From Dillenia suffruticosa (lineage: Eukaryota; Streptophyta; Magnoliopsida; Dilleniales; Dilleniaceae): 64,000 nt of DNA. The stretch is taken from the NCBI GenBank assembly GCA_033439265.1, contig JAVTVX010000002.1, forward strand, positions 8,654,174-8,718,173, given 5' to 3'. The notes beneath the pieces were generated by a model. The model saw only the letters and a program-made list of their open reading frames with translations, did not search any database and was not told the origin of the DNA. Below, in pieces: positions 41,499-51,620 of the stretch. Each line of letters starts with the position of its first letter. Position 1 is the first letter of the stretch. The translations under genes were made by a program, and so were the position numbers.

Positions 41499-41512
41499 TT
41501 AAGGGGGAAGGA
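41499..41512 (+). other. Element G polypurine tract
   Basis: TTAAGGGGGAAGGA lies immediately before the 3' LTR start TGTAAGATTC. Confidence 0.93.
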
Positions 41513-42537
41513 TGTAAGATTCTGTTTCGAAAAAAATATTAAAGTATACATTTGCATTTACATTGCTTTGGAACACACTCAAATTCTTTTACATCGCACC
41601 GTGAGAGGATTTGTGAATTTTTTCTTATTTACGATACATATTTTGACTTTTTGTTAATGGTTTTAACTAAAGGTCGAACATATTAGAATTAGCATAGACT
41701 AAAGAACATATTGACTTATGGAACGATCGGAAAAGAATGCAACAAGAGAACAGTTCTTGTGCTTTTGAAGATGGAAAAAGAATGCAACAATTCAAATTAA
41801 ATTGGAACAATGAAGATGGAAAAAGCATAATGGTTTTAAATATGGCAATTGAGATTGTTCTTTTGAGCTAATGTACATCCTTGGTATACGTTGTTATGAT
41901 TCTGATTCTTATATAGTGATGTTAATGTTCTTGTGCTTACTTGCTTACATCGTTTGCTATTAGTTTCCCGTATACTTGCTCAATTTATATGACCCTGATA
42001 TGCTCATTTTTAGGTAATCAAGGAGAAGAGAGGGAAATGCAGGGTAGAGACTTTTGAGCCAAGGGATTTCATTCCTTACTCTTTTCGAACCTATTGTATT
42101 ATTAAGGCATGTTACTTTTATATTTCTTTTGGATTTGTATGGGTACTTATTATATGTAAATGAATAGTTTGAGATCAATAAGAGCCTTACATGTATAATT
42201 TTGGTCTATATTAGACTATATTCCATAGTATTTTGTTGGATGGCCAGAAGAGCCATTAATGGTGTTTGTTTTATATTACAGGTGCTTTATATGTTTTATC
42301 AGGTTATCCCAGGTGGCTAAATAGTTACTAAACAGGGGAGACCTTGCCATGATTTTATTTGGAAAGAACAAAAAGTTTATTTTCTTTTAATATAAATCTC
42401 TTTCTGTGTTATCACACACGGAAAGTGCGATTATTGTGAGTCTAGATATCGCATTTTAATTAGATCTGTTGCTTCCATATTTATATGTTTATCTCCTTTT
42501 GCTAGGGGGTGGGACGCTTGGATAGCAGGTCGTCACA
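41513..42537 (+). repeat. Element G 3' LTR with a large internal deletion
   Basis: It starts TGTAAGATTCTG and ends GGTCGTCACA. It is only 1025 bp. After about 260 bp it jumps to sequence equivalent to 35890 in the 5' LTR, so roughly 1.5 kb is missing. The break is bordered by two copies of AAAAGAATGCAACAA (41728 and 41770), which suggests recombination at short repeats. Confidence 0.85.
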
Positions 42538-42615
42538 CCTGATGTTAATCAACAACCTTTGTGCATTAATCTTTTTGAAATTGAAAATTCATTTGACTGA
42601 ACTTTGGACTTGTTC
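42538..42615 (+). pseudogene. Athila-like gag, 5' fragment
   Basis: It reads DVNQQPLCINLFEIENSFD, the region just before the capsid of Athila/Tat-type Gag. It is cut by solo LTR P and continues at 46406. Confidence 0.7.
42611..42615. repeat. Target-site duplication TGTTC (left, solo LTR P)
   Basis: It is matched by TATTC at 46401-46405 with one G/A difference. Confidence 0.8.
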
Positions 42616-45600
42616 TATAACATTGACACCTCGGTGTACTCACCATTGTACTTCTCTTTATTTTATATACGATATTACTCATGTTTCTATATAAAAAATT
42701 CTCAAGGAAATTTTTCTGCTAAAACCACTCTCGAAAAATTTTCAGCCTAAATTGTCGGAAATTAAAAATTTTCAAAATGACTACCGATGATCCAATAATA
42801 ATAAGGATGACTCTAGAGTGCATAAAAACCTCAAATTTGGGTAGATTTCACTTCGTAGAGATAAATCGTAAATTTCCAAAATTCGGCTGGTAAAACCCTA
42901 GCCGGGTTGGATATGGCTCGGCAAAGTTAAACAACCACATTTTGACATGGGATAAATCAAATTAGGCCTAATACGAGATTTTGGGTCTAACTTAAATTAT
43001 AAAAAAAATTGGGGTCAAAATGTAATTTTCATAAGTCAAGGGATTTATTTGATATTTATAAAAATTTAGAAGAAATAAATGTAGTGAGTGAATAATTTTG
43101 ACCTTTGATTTGAATTGGGGATTAGAATATTAGCCATTGGGAAAAAAAATGAAGTGAGAGAAAATGATTTTTTGGTTGACACAAAATGATCCAATGGTGA
43201 GAAATAATCCAAGAAGTGATCAATGGTGTAGATTTAAGTGTGTGGCACATGTTTCCCTTTCCCAAAAACGTGAACAACAAGGAAAAAAGAATGGGTTTAG
43301 TGTGTTGGCCGAAAGAGAGAGGGAGAGAGAGAGAGAGAGAGGGAGAGAAGTGATTGTTTGACTTTTGAAAAGATTTTGTTGACTTTGAGAAGAAAAATCT
43401 AATGGTGGAGATTGAATGGAAGTTAGGTAAATAAATTTGGACCTTTAGATTTAGTTAGTTGGGAGACAAGTAATTAATGAGGAGTTGAGTGTAGTGTGAG
43501 AAAAGAGAGTTGTTTGGTGAGGAAGAGAGCCAAGAACGTGGGAGAGAGAAGGAGAGTAAAGGTTGTTGTGACACAATAACCCAAATAATTTAAATACTTG
43601 GCATTCTTCCTTCCAAAACCATGAAGTGTTTAAACCAAAAAAAGCAAGAAGCTCTCTCTCCATTTTCTTCTCTAAAAACTATGAACTCTCTCTTGAAGAA
43701 GAGCAAGATTTCTTCAAACACCACTCCAATATTTTCACATTGATCATCTTCTCTCAAACCCTAAAACAACATATCCAAAAACTAGAACCAAAGGAAAAGT
43801 CTAGCTTGGTGAACCAAGAGGAGAACCGTGAGCTTCAAGTAGAAGAGATCTATGGTTTCTTCAAGTTTCATTCCACATCTCTAGGTAAGAAAGTTCTCTC
43901 TTTGTCTCTAGTATAACATATGGTGATTTGGAACCAAAAAAGAGAAAGCTAACATGGTGAATCTTATGTGACCGTGAGCTAGGAGCAAGGAGTAAAAGAG
44001 AGATCTTTGTAGGGAAGTCTTGATTGAGCTTGAAACATCATAATATAAGGCATAAAAAAAATTTCTGCACTTGCTGAAATATGAAAAACCATGTGTAAAT
44101 GGTTCATATGTTGTGTTTTAACATGATTTCATAGTTTAGAGTTTAGAGGAAATCCAACAAAACTTGAGAAGATGTGTGCAGGAAAATTTCAGCATTTGTG
44201 GCCTAGAAATTGGAAGATTGTGATGTGTCTTGGTGTGTTGAAAAGTTTAGTTTTCAAATGTAAATCATATGTGTAGAAATTTGTGGGTGATTGGTTGAGA
44301 ATTTGAAGGAGAGAAATATGAAATTGTGGGCTGAAAATGTTGTTTTTCTTAAATACAAAAACATGTGTGCAGAATGTTAGTGTGAAAATGATGAAAAGAT
44401 GTGTGTGATTGTGGACTTAACTGTTGAGAAAAAAAATATGCAGAATTTGTATGTGTTTGGTGAAGAAATTGGAGGAGAAAGAGGTGTATAGTGTGCAGAA
44501 ATTTCTACACTAAAAAGGGATGAAAGATTGGATTGAACATAGAAATTTTAAATATCTACAAACAGGGAAGTCTGACCTGGCTGTAGTCTTTTTGTCTTAA
44601 CTTTTTTTTGCACAAATACAAATTAAGTGAAGTTTTCTACATATGAAACTAAACATCCATACGTTGAAAATGAGACATGATTCGTCGAAATCTAAAGAAA
44701 ATTGGATTTTTAGTGATTTTTCAAAGTTAGATATTCTGTATAGAAATACTCTATTTTGCCCTGTTTCTGCCATGGACTTTGCTTCAACTTTGAGGTATCT
44801 TCTGGTTTGAATTGCTCTATACCCTAGTTATGAAAATTGTAGATCTATATCTTATTTTTAAATTGAGATAAGAATCAGGTGATTTGGATATGTGTGACGA
44901 AAGTTACTGTCAGTTTTCCATGACTGCATAGATTTGAAGTTATGCAATCAAGATCAATTAGAATAAATCTCCATGTCTTTGAGTAAATGAAGTAGATCTA
45001 AGCTAGGAATATAAAGATTTTTGTTTTATGGATAGCTTTAAGTGGAAACTAGAAGTTATACAATCTAAGAATGTTAGTTCGAAGTACAATGAATTTCTTA
45101 AGACATGAAGGTATGAGAACAAGGCAACCATTGCCAACTATGCGGCATCAAAATTTACATATCCATTGTATTGTCCTCATAGGACCCACGATTGGAGACA
45201 TATCATAGGGAGCACATTTCTATGCTTTGAGATCATTTTGGGGAGTAACGTACCCTCCCGTATACTATGAGTAGGATTTATGATATCATATTATTAATAT
45301 CAAACCATGTTTTATCGTTTTCACAAATGTCATAATTTATCCGTATGAAAAAAATTATATTGTTAAATGTTTTGATAAATGTTTTGTGATAAGTGGAGAG
45401 TCTAAAGAAATGAGTTGATAATATGCATCCATGTGAATTATTAAATGATATGTGCTGTGTTTTGAAATTCTGAAATATGATTTTTGATATGACTATGAAC
45501 TTGGCACATTTGATTGATATTGATTGGCACTTGGACTGAAAGTCCATGGAAATTGACGGATAAGATATAGTCCCTAAGGGACAATTATAGCTACAGGCAC

Positions 45601-46400
45601 GTTTGTCGAGGCACCCCATCTGTTTTCGGATAGCCTTCTACAAGAGGTATCCCACAAATGATGTGTACACATAGGTTGGACCCATAAGTGGTTTTATAGA
45701 TTACAGACTAATCCAGTTGAACCGAAAGCGGAGGGCCGCCAACATAAACGGTCTAGCACTGGGGAGGCCCGTGGCCAACACCGATTTCTAAAAGTGATTT
45801 AGTGCGCCTGTTATTAGTCGTGGATGACCCTTGTCAGGACGATTTTTTAGCTAGCTCTATCGATTTCTAAAAGTGATTTGATGTGTATGCGTGGAACATA
45901 ATATATTGTTTGAAAATTTCATGTAAAATTTAGAAATGTATCGGTTATACTAATTTTGACACTCCATTGTTCACCACACGCATTAATTTCATGATACCCA
46001 TCCCTCACTTATTGAGTATTTCCAAATATTCACCCTACTCCTGAAATTGTAACAGAGATAGACTGATAGAGGAAAACATTAGGAAAATTTCGACGTACTT
46101 GATTTATCTGTGACTTAGACACGATACTTTTCCATCTTCCACTGATATATATATATATATATATAAGGATTTTAGATTGACCATATATGGTATGACTGTA
46201 TTCATGTTATGAATTGGGACTCTCATTCTGATTTGCATATTTGAATATTGTTAATTGTAAATGTTTACTTGGGAAATTACGTTTTGAAAGATTATGTTTT
46301 AATAGCCTTGAGTTATCTCGGGATATGTGTCGCGTTATGGGCAGTATACGAGGGAACGAACGGCTGTTCATAGTCTCGGATCGGGGATCGGGGCGTGACA
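42616..46400 (+). mobile_element. Solo LTR P, 3.8 kb, chromovirus family
   Basis: It starts TATAACATTGACACC (TG decayed to TA) and ends GGATCGGGGCGTGACA. It has the shared modules at 44600-44930 and 45560-45870, a (GA)n tract at 43311-43345 and an AT tract near 46146. It splits an Athila-like gag whose two halves join in frame order across it. No internal region is present. Confidence 0.88.
43311..43345 (+). repeat. (GA)n tract in solo LTR P
   Basis: A GAGAGAGG-type purine run. GA/CT tracts occupy a comparable upstream position in the LTRs of R and M, where they stand next to TATA-like sequence. GA/CT tracts are common in plant core promoters, so a promoter role is possible. Confidence 0.85.
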
Positions 46401-46405
46401 TATTC
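46401..46405. repeat. Target-site duplication TATTC (right, solo LTR P)
   Basis: It differs from 42611-42615 by one transition. Confidence 0.8.
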
Positions 46406-47379
46406 ACTTACTTCCTAAATTTCATGGACTTGCAAGAGAAGATCCCAACAAACACTTTAAGGAATTTCATATCGTTTGTTCTACAATGAGGCCTCAAGGT
46501 GTTTCCGAGGAGCAATTGAAGCTAAGGGTTTTTCCATTCTCTTTGGTTGATAAAGTTAAAGATTTGTTATTTTATTTATCCTCTGATTCAATTACAAGCT
46601 GGAATGAGTTTAAAAAGTTATTTTTAGAGAAATTTTTTCCAGCTTCTCATGCAGCAAATATTCGGAAGGAGATTTGTGATATAAGGCAATTTAGCGGGGA
46701 AACTTTGTATGAATATTGGGAAAGATTCAAGCAACTTTGTGCTAGTTGTCCGCAGCACCAAATTCCTTATCAGCTACTCATGCAATGTTTTATGAAGGTC
46801 TTTTGTTGTCGGAAAGGAATGTGATCGATGCAACAAGTGGTAGTGTGTTGATGAACAAAACACCTGAATATGCACGAACTTTGATCTCCAATATGGCAGC
46901 AAACACACAACAATTTGGAGGGAGGCAAGAGGCCCCAAAAAGGGTCAATGAGATGAGTAGCTCTTCCCATGAACATAAGATAGATTCTCTAACTCTTATT
47001 GTGGAAAAGTTGGTTGTAGGACAAGTCCAACAAATGAAAACATGTGGTATTTGCTCAAATATGGGTCATTCACTGATATGTGTCCTACTCTTCAAGAGGA
47101 GTCTAGCAAACAAATGAATGCTATAGATGGATTTTCAGGATAACCTCAACGAAAATATGATCCTTACTCCAATACTTACAATCAAGGTTGGAGAGACCAT
47201 CCTAATTTAAGTTATAGGGTTAAACCACAAGGATTCTCATAACAATCTTATGGAAGACCACCCTTTCAACCACAACAATCTCTTCAAGATCGAGTATCAG
47301 ACTTCAAAAAACTTGTAAAAAGTCTTGTGCAGGAAACAAGAGCAAGCATTCAAAGTTTTGGTACCCAAATGACACTATT
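46406..47379 (+). pseudogene. Athila-like gag, main fragment
   Basis: It reads HLLPKFHGLAREDPNKHFK, STMRPQGVSEEQLKLRVFPF, SWNEFKKLFLEKFFPAS, LYEYWERFKQLCASCP, SERNVIDATSGSVLMNKTPE and LISNMAANTQQFG, the highly characteristic capsid of Athila-type Gag. A frame shift lies near 46790. The C-terminal part has CGICSNMGHS (partial zinc knuckle near 47045), then stops at about 47143 and 47240. It is truncated at 47379 by the LTR of element H. No Athila pol or LTR is seen nearby. Confidence 0.9.
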
Positions 47380-48829
47380 TGTAAGATCCTATTTCGATAA
47401 ACTATTAAAGTATGCACGCATTTGCATTTTTGTAAGATCCCAAATTTTTTACATCGCATTGTGATAAAATTGGATACACTGTGATTTTAGATGAATTTGC
47501 GATGCATGTTTTGATTCCTGTGTTTATGATTTTAAGTAGGGATTGGACATATTGAATTTAGCATAGATTGTGGAACATAGTGGAAAATGAAAATGATCAG
47601 AAAAGAATACAACAAGAGAACCGAATTAGGGTTTAGTGTGGGGCCTACAAAAGAAAAAAATGGAAAAGAAAAAAATGGAAAAGAAAAAGAAAAAGAAAAA
47701 TGAGAAAATAACATAAAAATCATTTGGATACTATGACACACCATCACCCAACACATGGCAACCTTAGCTTTGACACCTCAGTATGCTTGGACCCCACATT
47801 CCACTTAGGTAGAGAGGTAAGGATGGAGAAATAATTCAAAAGCTTAACTTTCTTCTTCCAAAATGTTCATTTTCGGATTCCATCTTCCTCTTTCAAAAAC
47901 TCATCCCAACCTCCATTAAAACTACCCTTTAAGCTTGAAATAACACACCTCCATCCATATATATGGTAACCCTAGCCTTTGGGAAGTAAAAGGAAGTGCA
48001 AAATACGTAGAGAACAAACTAGAAATTCAAAGGAAGGTTGGACAGGAAAGGAAGGAAAATCAAAGGAAAAGATTATAACTTTGAGACAAGTACCTTATAT
48101 GTTTTTTCTAAATTGATGTCTAATAATGCTATAGAACATATTTTTGATGTAATTGTATTGTTGGAATTTAGAGAAAATGAATTAGGGAAAAAGAGAATCC
48201 CATCCTTGGATGAAACCCTAGAAATTGGTATGCTACATAGCCTGACCATGCCCTATTTTGTTACTAAATATCTTTCTCTACATAACACCAAATTGAATAA
48301 GGTTTTCTCCAAATGAAACTAGACTTCTATAACTTTAAAATGACATAAGATTCAAAGAGTAACAAAGAGAAATGAATTTTTGGTGAATTTTTTAAATGTC
48401 ACGTTTTCTGCAAAAAACCCTCTTTCAGTCTGTTTCTATGTTGAATTTTGCCTTGATTGTTGGCTATTTTCTAGGTTGAATTAGCTAACCTTTGAACATA
48501 AACATTGTAGCCCTGTGTGTTATCTTTACATAGCCATTGGAATCATCTCAATCCGATATTTGCAGAAGAAGTTATGATAATTTTTCTATGATTGCGCAAT
48601 TTATATTGTTAAAATTGGGTTTAACATTGTTTGATATCGCATGTTTTGTACAATTGGTACTAAATCTTGCTACGAATCCTATGTGATCCTTGTGATGAAT
48701 TGAAATCTTTGTGATTATCACTCATGTAAATATGAATTAATACGTAGAGAAAGTGATACTGCGATGATAACTCCGAAAACTTTGCGAAGCCTGCGGGTGA
48801 AGCTTCAGAAGTACAGTTGTTATGTTGTA
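47380..48829 (+). repeat. Element H LTR, 5' part only
   Basis: It starts TGTAAGATCCTATTTCG and is related to the LTRs of G (34428-36649 and 41513-42537). It contains the first about 380 bp that the G 5' LTR lacks and the upstream shared module at 48290-48610. It ends abruptly near 48829, where RT sequence begins, so the 3' half of the LTR, gag and protease are deleted. Confidence 0.82.
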
Positions 48830-50336
48830 GAGAGGAAGATATACCAAAGACGGCTTTCTGAACTCGATATGGTCACTATAAGTTTTTGGTTATACCATTT
48901 GGGTTAACTAATGCTCCAACAGTTTTTATGGATTTGATCAACCGTGTTTTCAGACCCTATCTGAATGATTTTATTGTGGTGTTTATTGATAATGTTTTGG
49001 TGTATTCTAAGGATAGAGACTAGCATGAACAACATCTTCGCATCACATTACAAACCTTGAGGGCTGAGAAATTATATGTCAAATTCAGTAAATGTGAATT
49101 CTGGCTCAGTGAAGTAACTTTCTTGGGTGACATTGTCTCCGATAGAGGACTTTCGGTAGATCCGAAGAAGATTGAAGCTGTTGTTAATTGGTCTCCACCT
49201 ACTATGGTTATGAAGATTCATAGTTTTCTGGGTTTGACAAGTTATTACTATAGATTTGTTAATGATTTCTCTTTGATAACTGCTCCACTTACGAGATTGA
49301 CTCGTAAGAACGCACTCTTTAGGTAGGAAGAACAATGTGAGACCAGTTTTTGAACTTTAAAAGATAGGCTTGTATCGGCTCCAGTACTAACATTACTGTT
49401 AGTAGACAGGGATATGTGATTTTTAGTGATGCATCTATAACCGATTTGGATTGTGTATTGATGCAAGGACAGATGTGATAGTCTATGCTTCTAGACAGTT
49501 GAAATCTCATGAAGCGAATTATCCCACCCATGATTTGGAGCTTGCAGCTATCGTATTTGTTTTGAAAATTTGGAGACACTACCTCTACGGTGAGCACTAT
49601 AAAATATTCACCTGTCATCAAAGTCTCAAATACTTATTTATGCAGAAGGAGTTGAATTTACAGCAACGCAGATGGCTTGAACTATTAAAAGATTATGATG
49701 TTACAATTCATTATCAACCTGGCGAAGCAAATGTTGTAGCAGATGCCCTCAGCCACAAATCTACTATATCACCAGCTACTCTACATGTAAGAGAACATCA
49801 GATGATAGCTGAGTTTGAACAATTGAGAATTGATGCTGAAGTAACTAGCTAGGGGTCTCTTTTGGCTCGATATATTGTCCGACCAGATCTATATGATCGT
49901 ATTAGGGTGGCTCGACAAGCTGATGAAACAACAATTAAGCTTGGGAAGGCGTTTTTAAAGAGGGGAACCTGAATTCAATATATCCAATAACATAGTCAGA
50001 TTTCGAGACAGGTTAGTAGTTCCGGAGGCTCAGGGATTGCGGAGATTGATTTTGGAGGAAGCACAGAGCTCAACCTTTTCTGTTTACCCAGGAACCACCA
50101 AGATGTATAGGAATTTGCGTCAATCGTTTTGGTAGCCCCGTATGAAAAGAGATATTTTAGAGTTTGTTCGCAGATGCTTGACATATCAACAAGTAAAGGC
50201 CAAATACCAGAGACCAGGTAACTACTTGAGCTACTTCTTATTCCTGAGTGGAAATAGGAGCATATCACCATGGATTTTGTCTCAGGATTACCTAAAATAC
50301 CCAGAGGATTTGATGCTACATGGGTGATAGTGGATC
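48830..50336 (+). pseudogene. Element H pol remnant: RT, RNase H and start of integrase
   Basis: RT resumes mid-domain ([25 protein letters not shown]) and has [15 protein letters not shown], where the second catalytic Asp of the FIDD box is Asn. RNase H follows ([50 protein letters not shown]), then integrase zinc region (FVRRCLTYQQVK, with one Cys changed to Tyr). The integrase core stops at GFDATWVIVD where an LTR (50337) interrupts it. It is close in sequence to element G. Confidence 0.9.
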
Positions 50337-50621
50337 TGTAACACCGACACTACGGTGTCCGTAGAAGAGTACCATTTTCGAAATATATATATATATATAT
50401 ATATATGAGATATTCCTTAGTTTATTATATAGAGGGAGATTTTATTTATTTAAATTCGATTTTTGATTTTGGGAATATTTAAATTGAATTTTTGTTATAT
50501 TTTAAATTTGTCGAATCGGCAAATCGAAGTAAACCCCATCTTTATGAAATTCATATTTCTAACGAAATATGGGTGTGAAAATATATATATGTATAAATAT
50601 ATGTATATAACTATTTATTTA

Positions 50622-50646
50622 GTAAAAAAAAAAAAAAAAAAAAAAA
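50622..50646 (+). repeat. A-run (about 25 A)
   Basis: This poly(A) run lies inside the LTR, just after a TATAAATATATG stretch (50593-50604) and just before GACGCAGCGTTTTGGAGC repeats. It is part of the likely core-promoter region, not a retroposon tail, since no retroposon body precedes it. Confidence 0.9.
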
Positions 50647-50742
50647 GATGGAGACGCAGCGTTTTGGAGCGAGACGCAGCGTTTTGCAGCAAAACGCTGC
50701 GTCCCCCAAACATAATTTGGGGATTAGGGTTGGAAACCCTAA

Positions 50743-50743
<1 letters not shown>

Positions 50744-50800
<57 letters not shown>
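50744..50800 (+). repeat. (CT)n tract in LTR R
   Basis: A long CTCTCT run follows AACCCTAATCCCTCTCC. The reverse equivalent is the (GA)n tract at 63585-63635 in the M LTR. Confidence 0.95.
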
Positions 50801-51109
50801 CCCGACCCTTCATTTCTTCTCCCACTGCGGCGCCGCTCCTCCTTCGCTGCGTGTTTCGCCGCCATCGTCACCACCTTCATCTTCATCATCATCATCTTCT
50901 TCTTCTTCTTCTTCTTCTCCTTCTTCTTCTTCTTTCCCTCTCGCTTTCTCTCACACAGTCTCTCCCTCTCGTGATCTCTCTCCCTTTTGCCTCGCCTTCC
51001 TCCGCCGCGAGCCACGATCGATCGCACCACATGCCCCGTGCGCGACCGCAGCTGCTCTTCCTCCTGCGAGCATGCCTTCCGCCACAGCGCGCGACTGCAG
51101 CGCCTTCTG

Positions 51110-51620
51110 CAGCGTGATCTCCCCAGGCCGCGAGCAGGACCCAACCCGTAGCGCGAGCCCAGGCAGCAAGCAGGACCCAGCCCGTGAGCGCGAGCCAGGC
51201 TACGAGCAGGACCGAGCCCACAGCGCGAGCCCAGGCCGCTAACAGGATCGAGCCCACGAGCGCGAGCCTGGCCGCGATCAAGACCTAGCCCGTGAGCCAG
51301 CACACGAGCACCAGCTCGCAAGCCACTATTGCCCGCAGGCCCATCAGCCACAGGCCCGCCAGCCCGCATGCCCATCAGTCGCAGGCCCCTCAGCCCGTAA
51401 GCCCATCAACCACAGGCCCATCAGCCCGCAGGCCCCTTAGCCCGTAAGCCCATCAACCACAGGCCCATCAGCCCGCAGGCCCATCAGCCCGCAGGCCTAC
51501 TAGCCCACTAGCCTACTGGCCCGCAGACCAGCGAGCCCGCTTACCGAATCCCACTGACCCGTGAACCTACGAGCCCGCTATAGCCCACGAGCCCGCTACG
51601 GCCCGTGAGCCCGTGACAAC
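51110..51620 (+). repeat. GC-rich tandem repeat in LTR leader (AGCCCGYARGCCCATCA-type)
   Basis: Units of 12-16 bp are built on CAGCCCGCAGGCCCATCAGC, with a clear 47-bp higher unit (51392 and 51439). An upstream half is made of GCGAGCCCAGGC-type words. It ends at CTCCACGCAGGTAAATG (51630), which looks like a splice donor. The M LTRs carry related words in reverse (54190-54440, 62985-63330), but the exact unit differs. Confidence 0.88.

Larger units (their letters stand above)
34428..42537 (+). mobile_element. Ty3/gypsy chromovirus G, near full length, defective
   Basis: Plus-strand element with a 5' LTR (truncated at its start), initiator-Met primer site, gag, protease, RT, RNase H, integrase and a C-terminal chromodomain, followed by a polypurine tract and a shortened 3' LTR. 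RT before integrase is the gypsy order, and the chromodomain marks a chromovirus. There are many stops and frame shifts. No duplication can be checked because the left end is truncated. Confidence 0.93.

Noticed and set aside
50463-51375. Overlapping ORFs of 254-259 aa on both strands over the CT/GC-rich LTR segment
   Set aside because: They arise from Ser/Leu-rich or Arg/Glu-rich translation of CT runs and GC-rich repeats. No domain, no common frame between LTR copies, and they lie inside an LTR.
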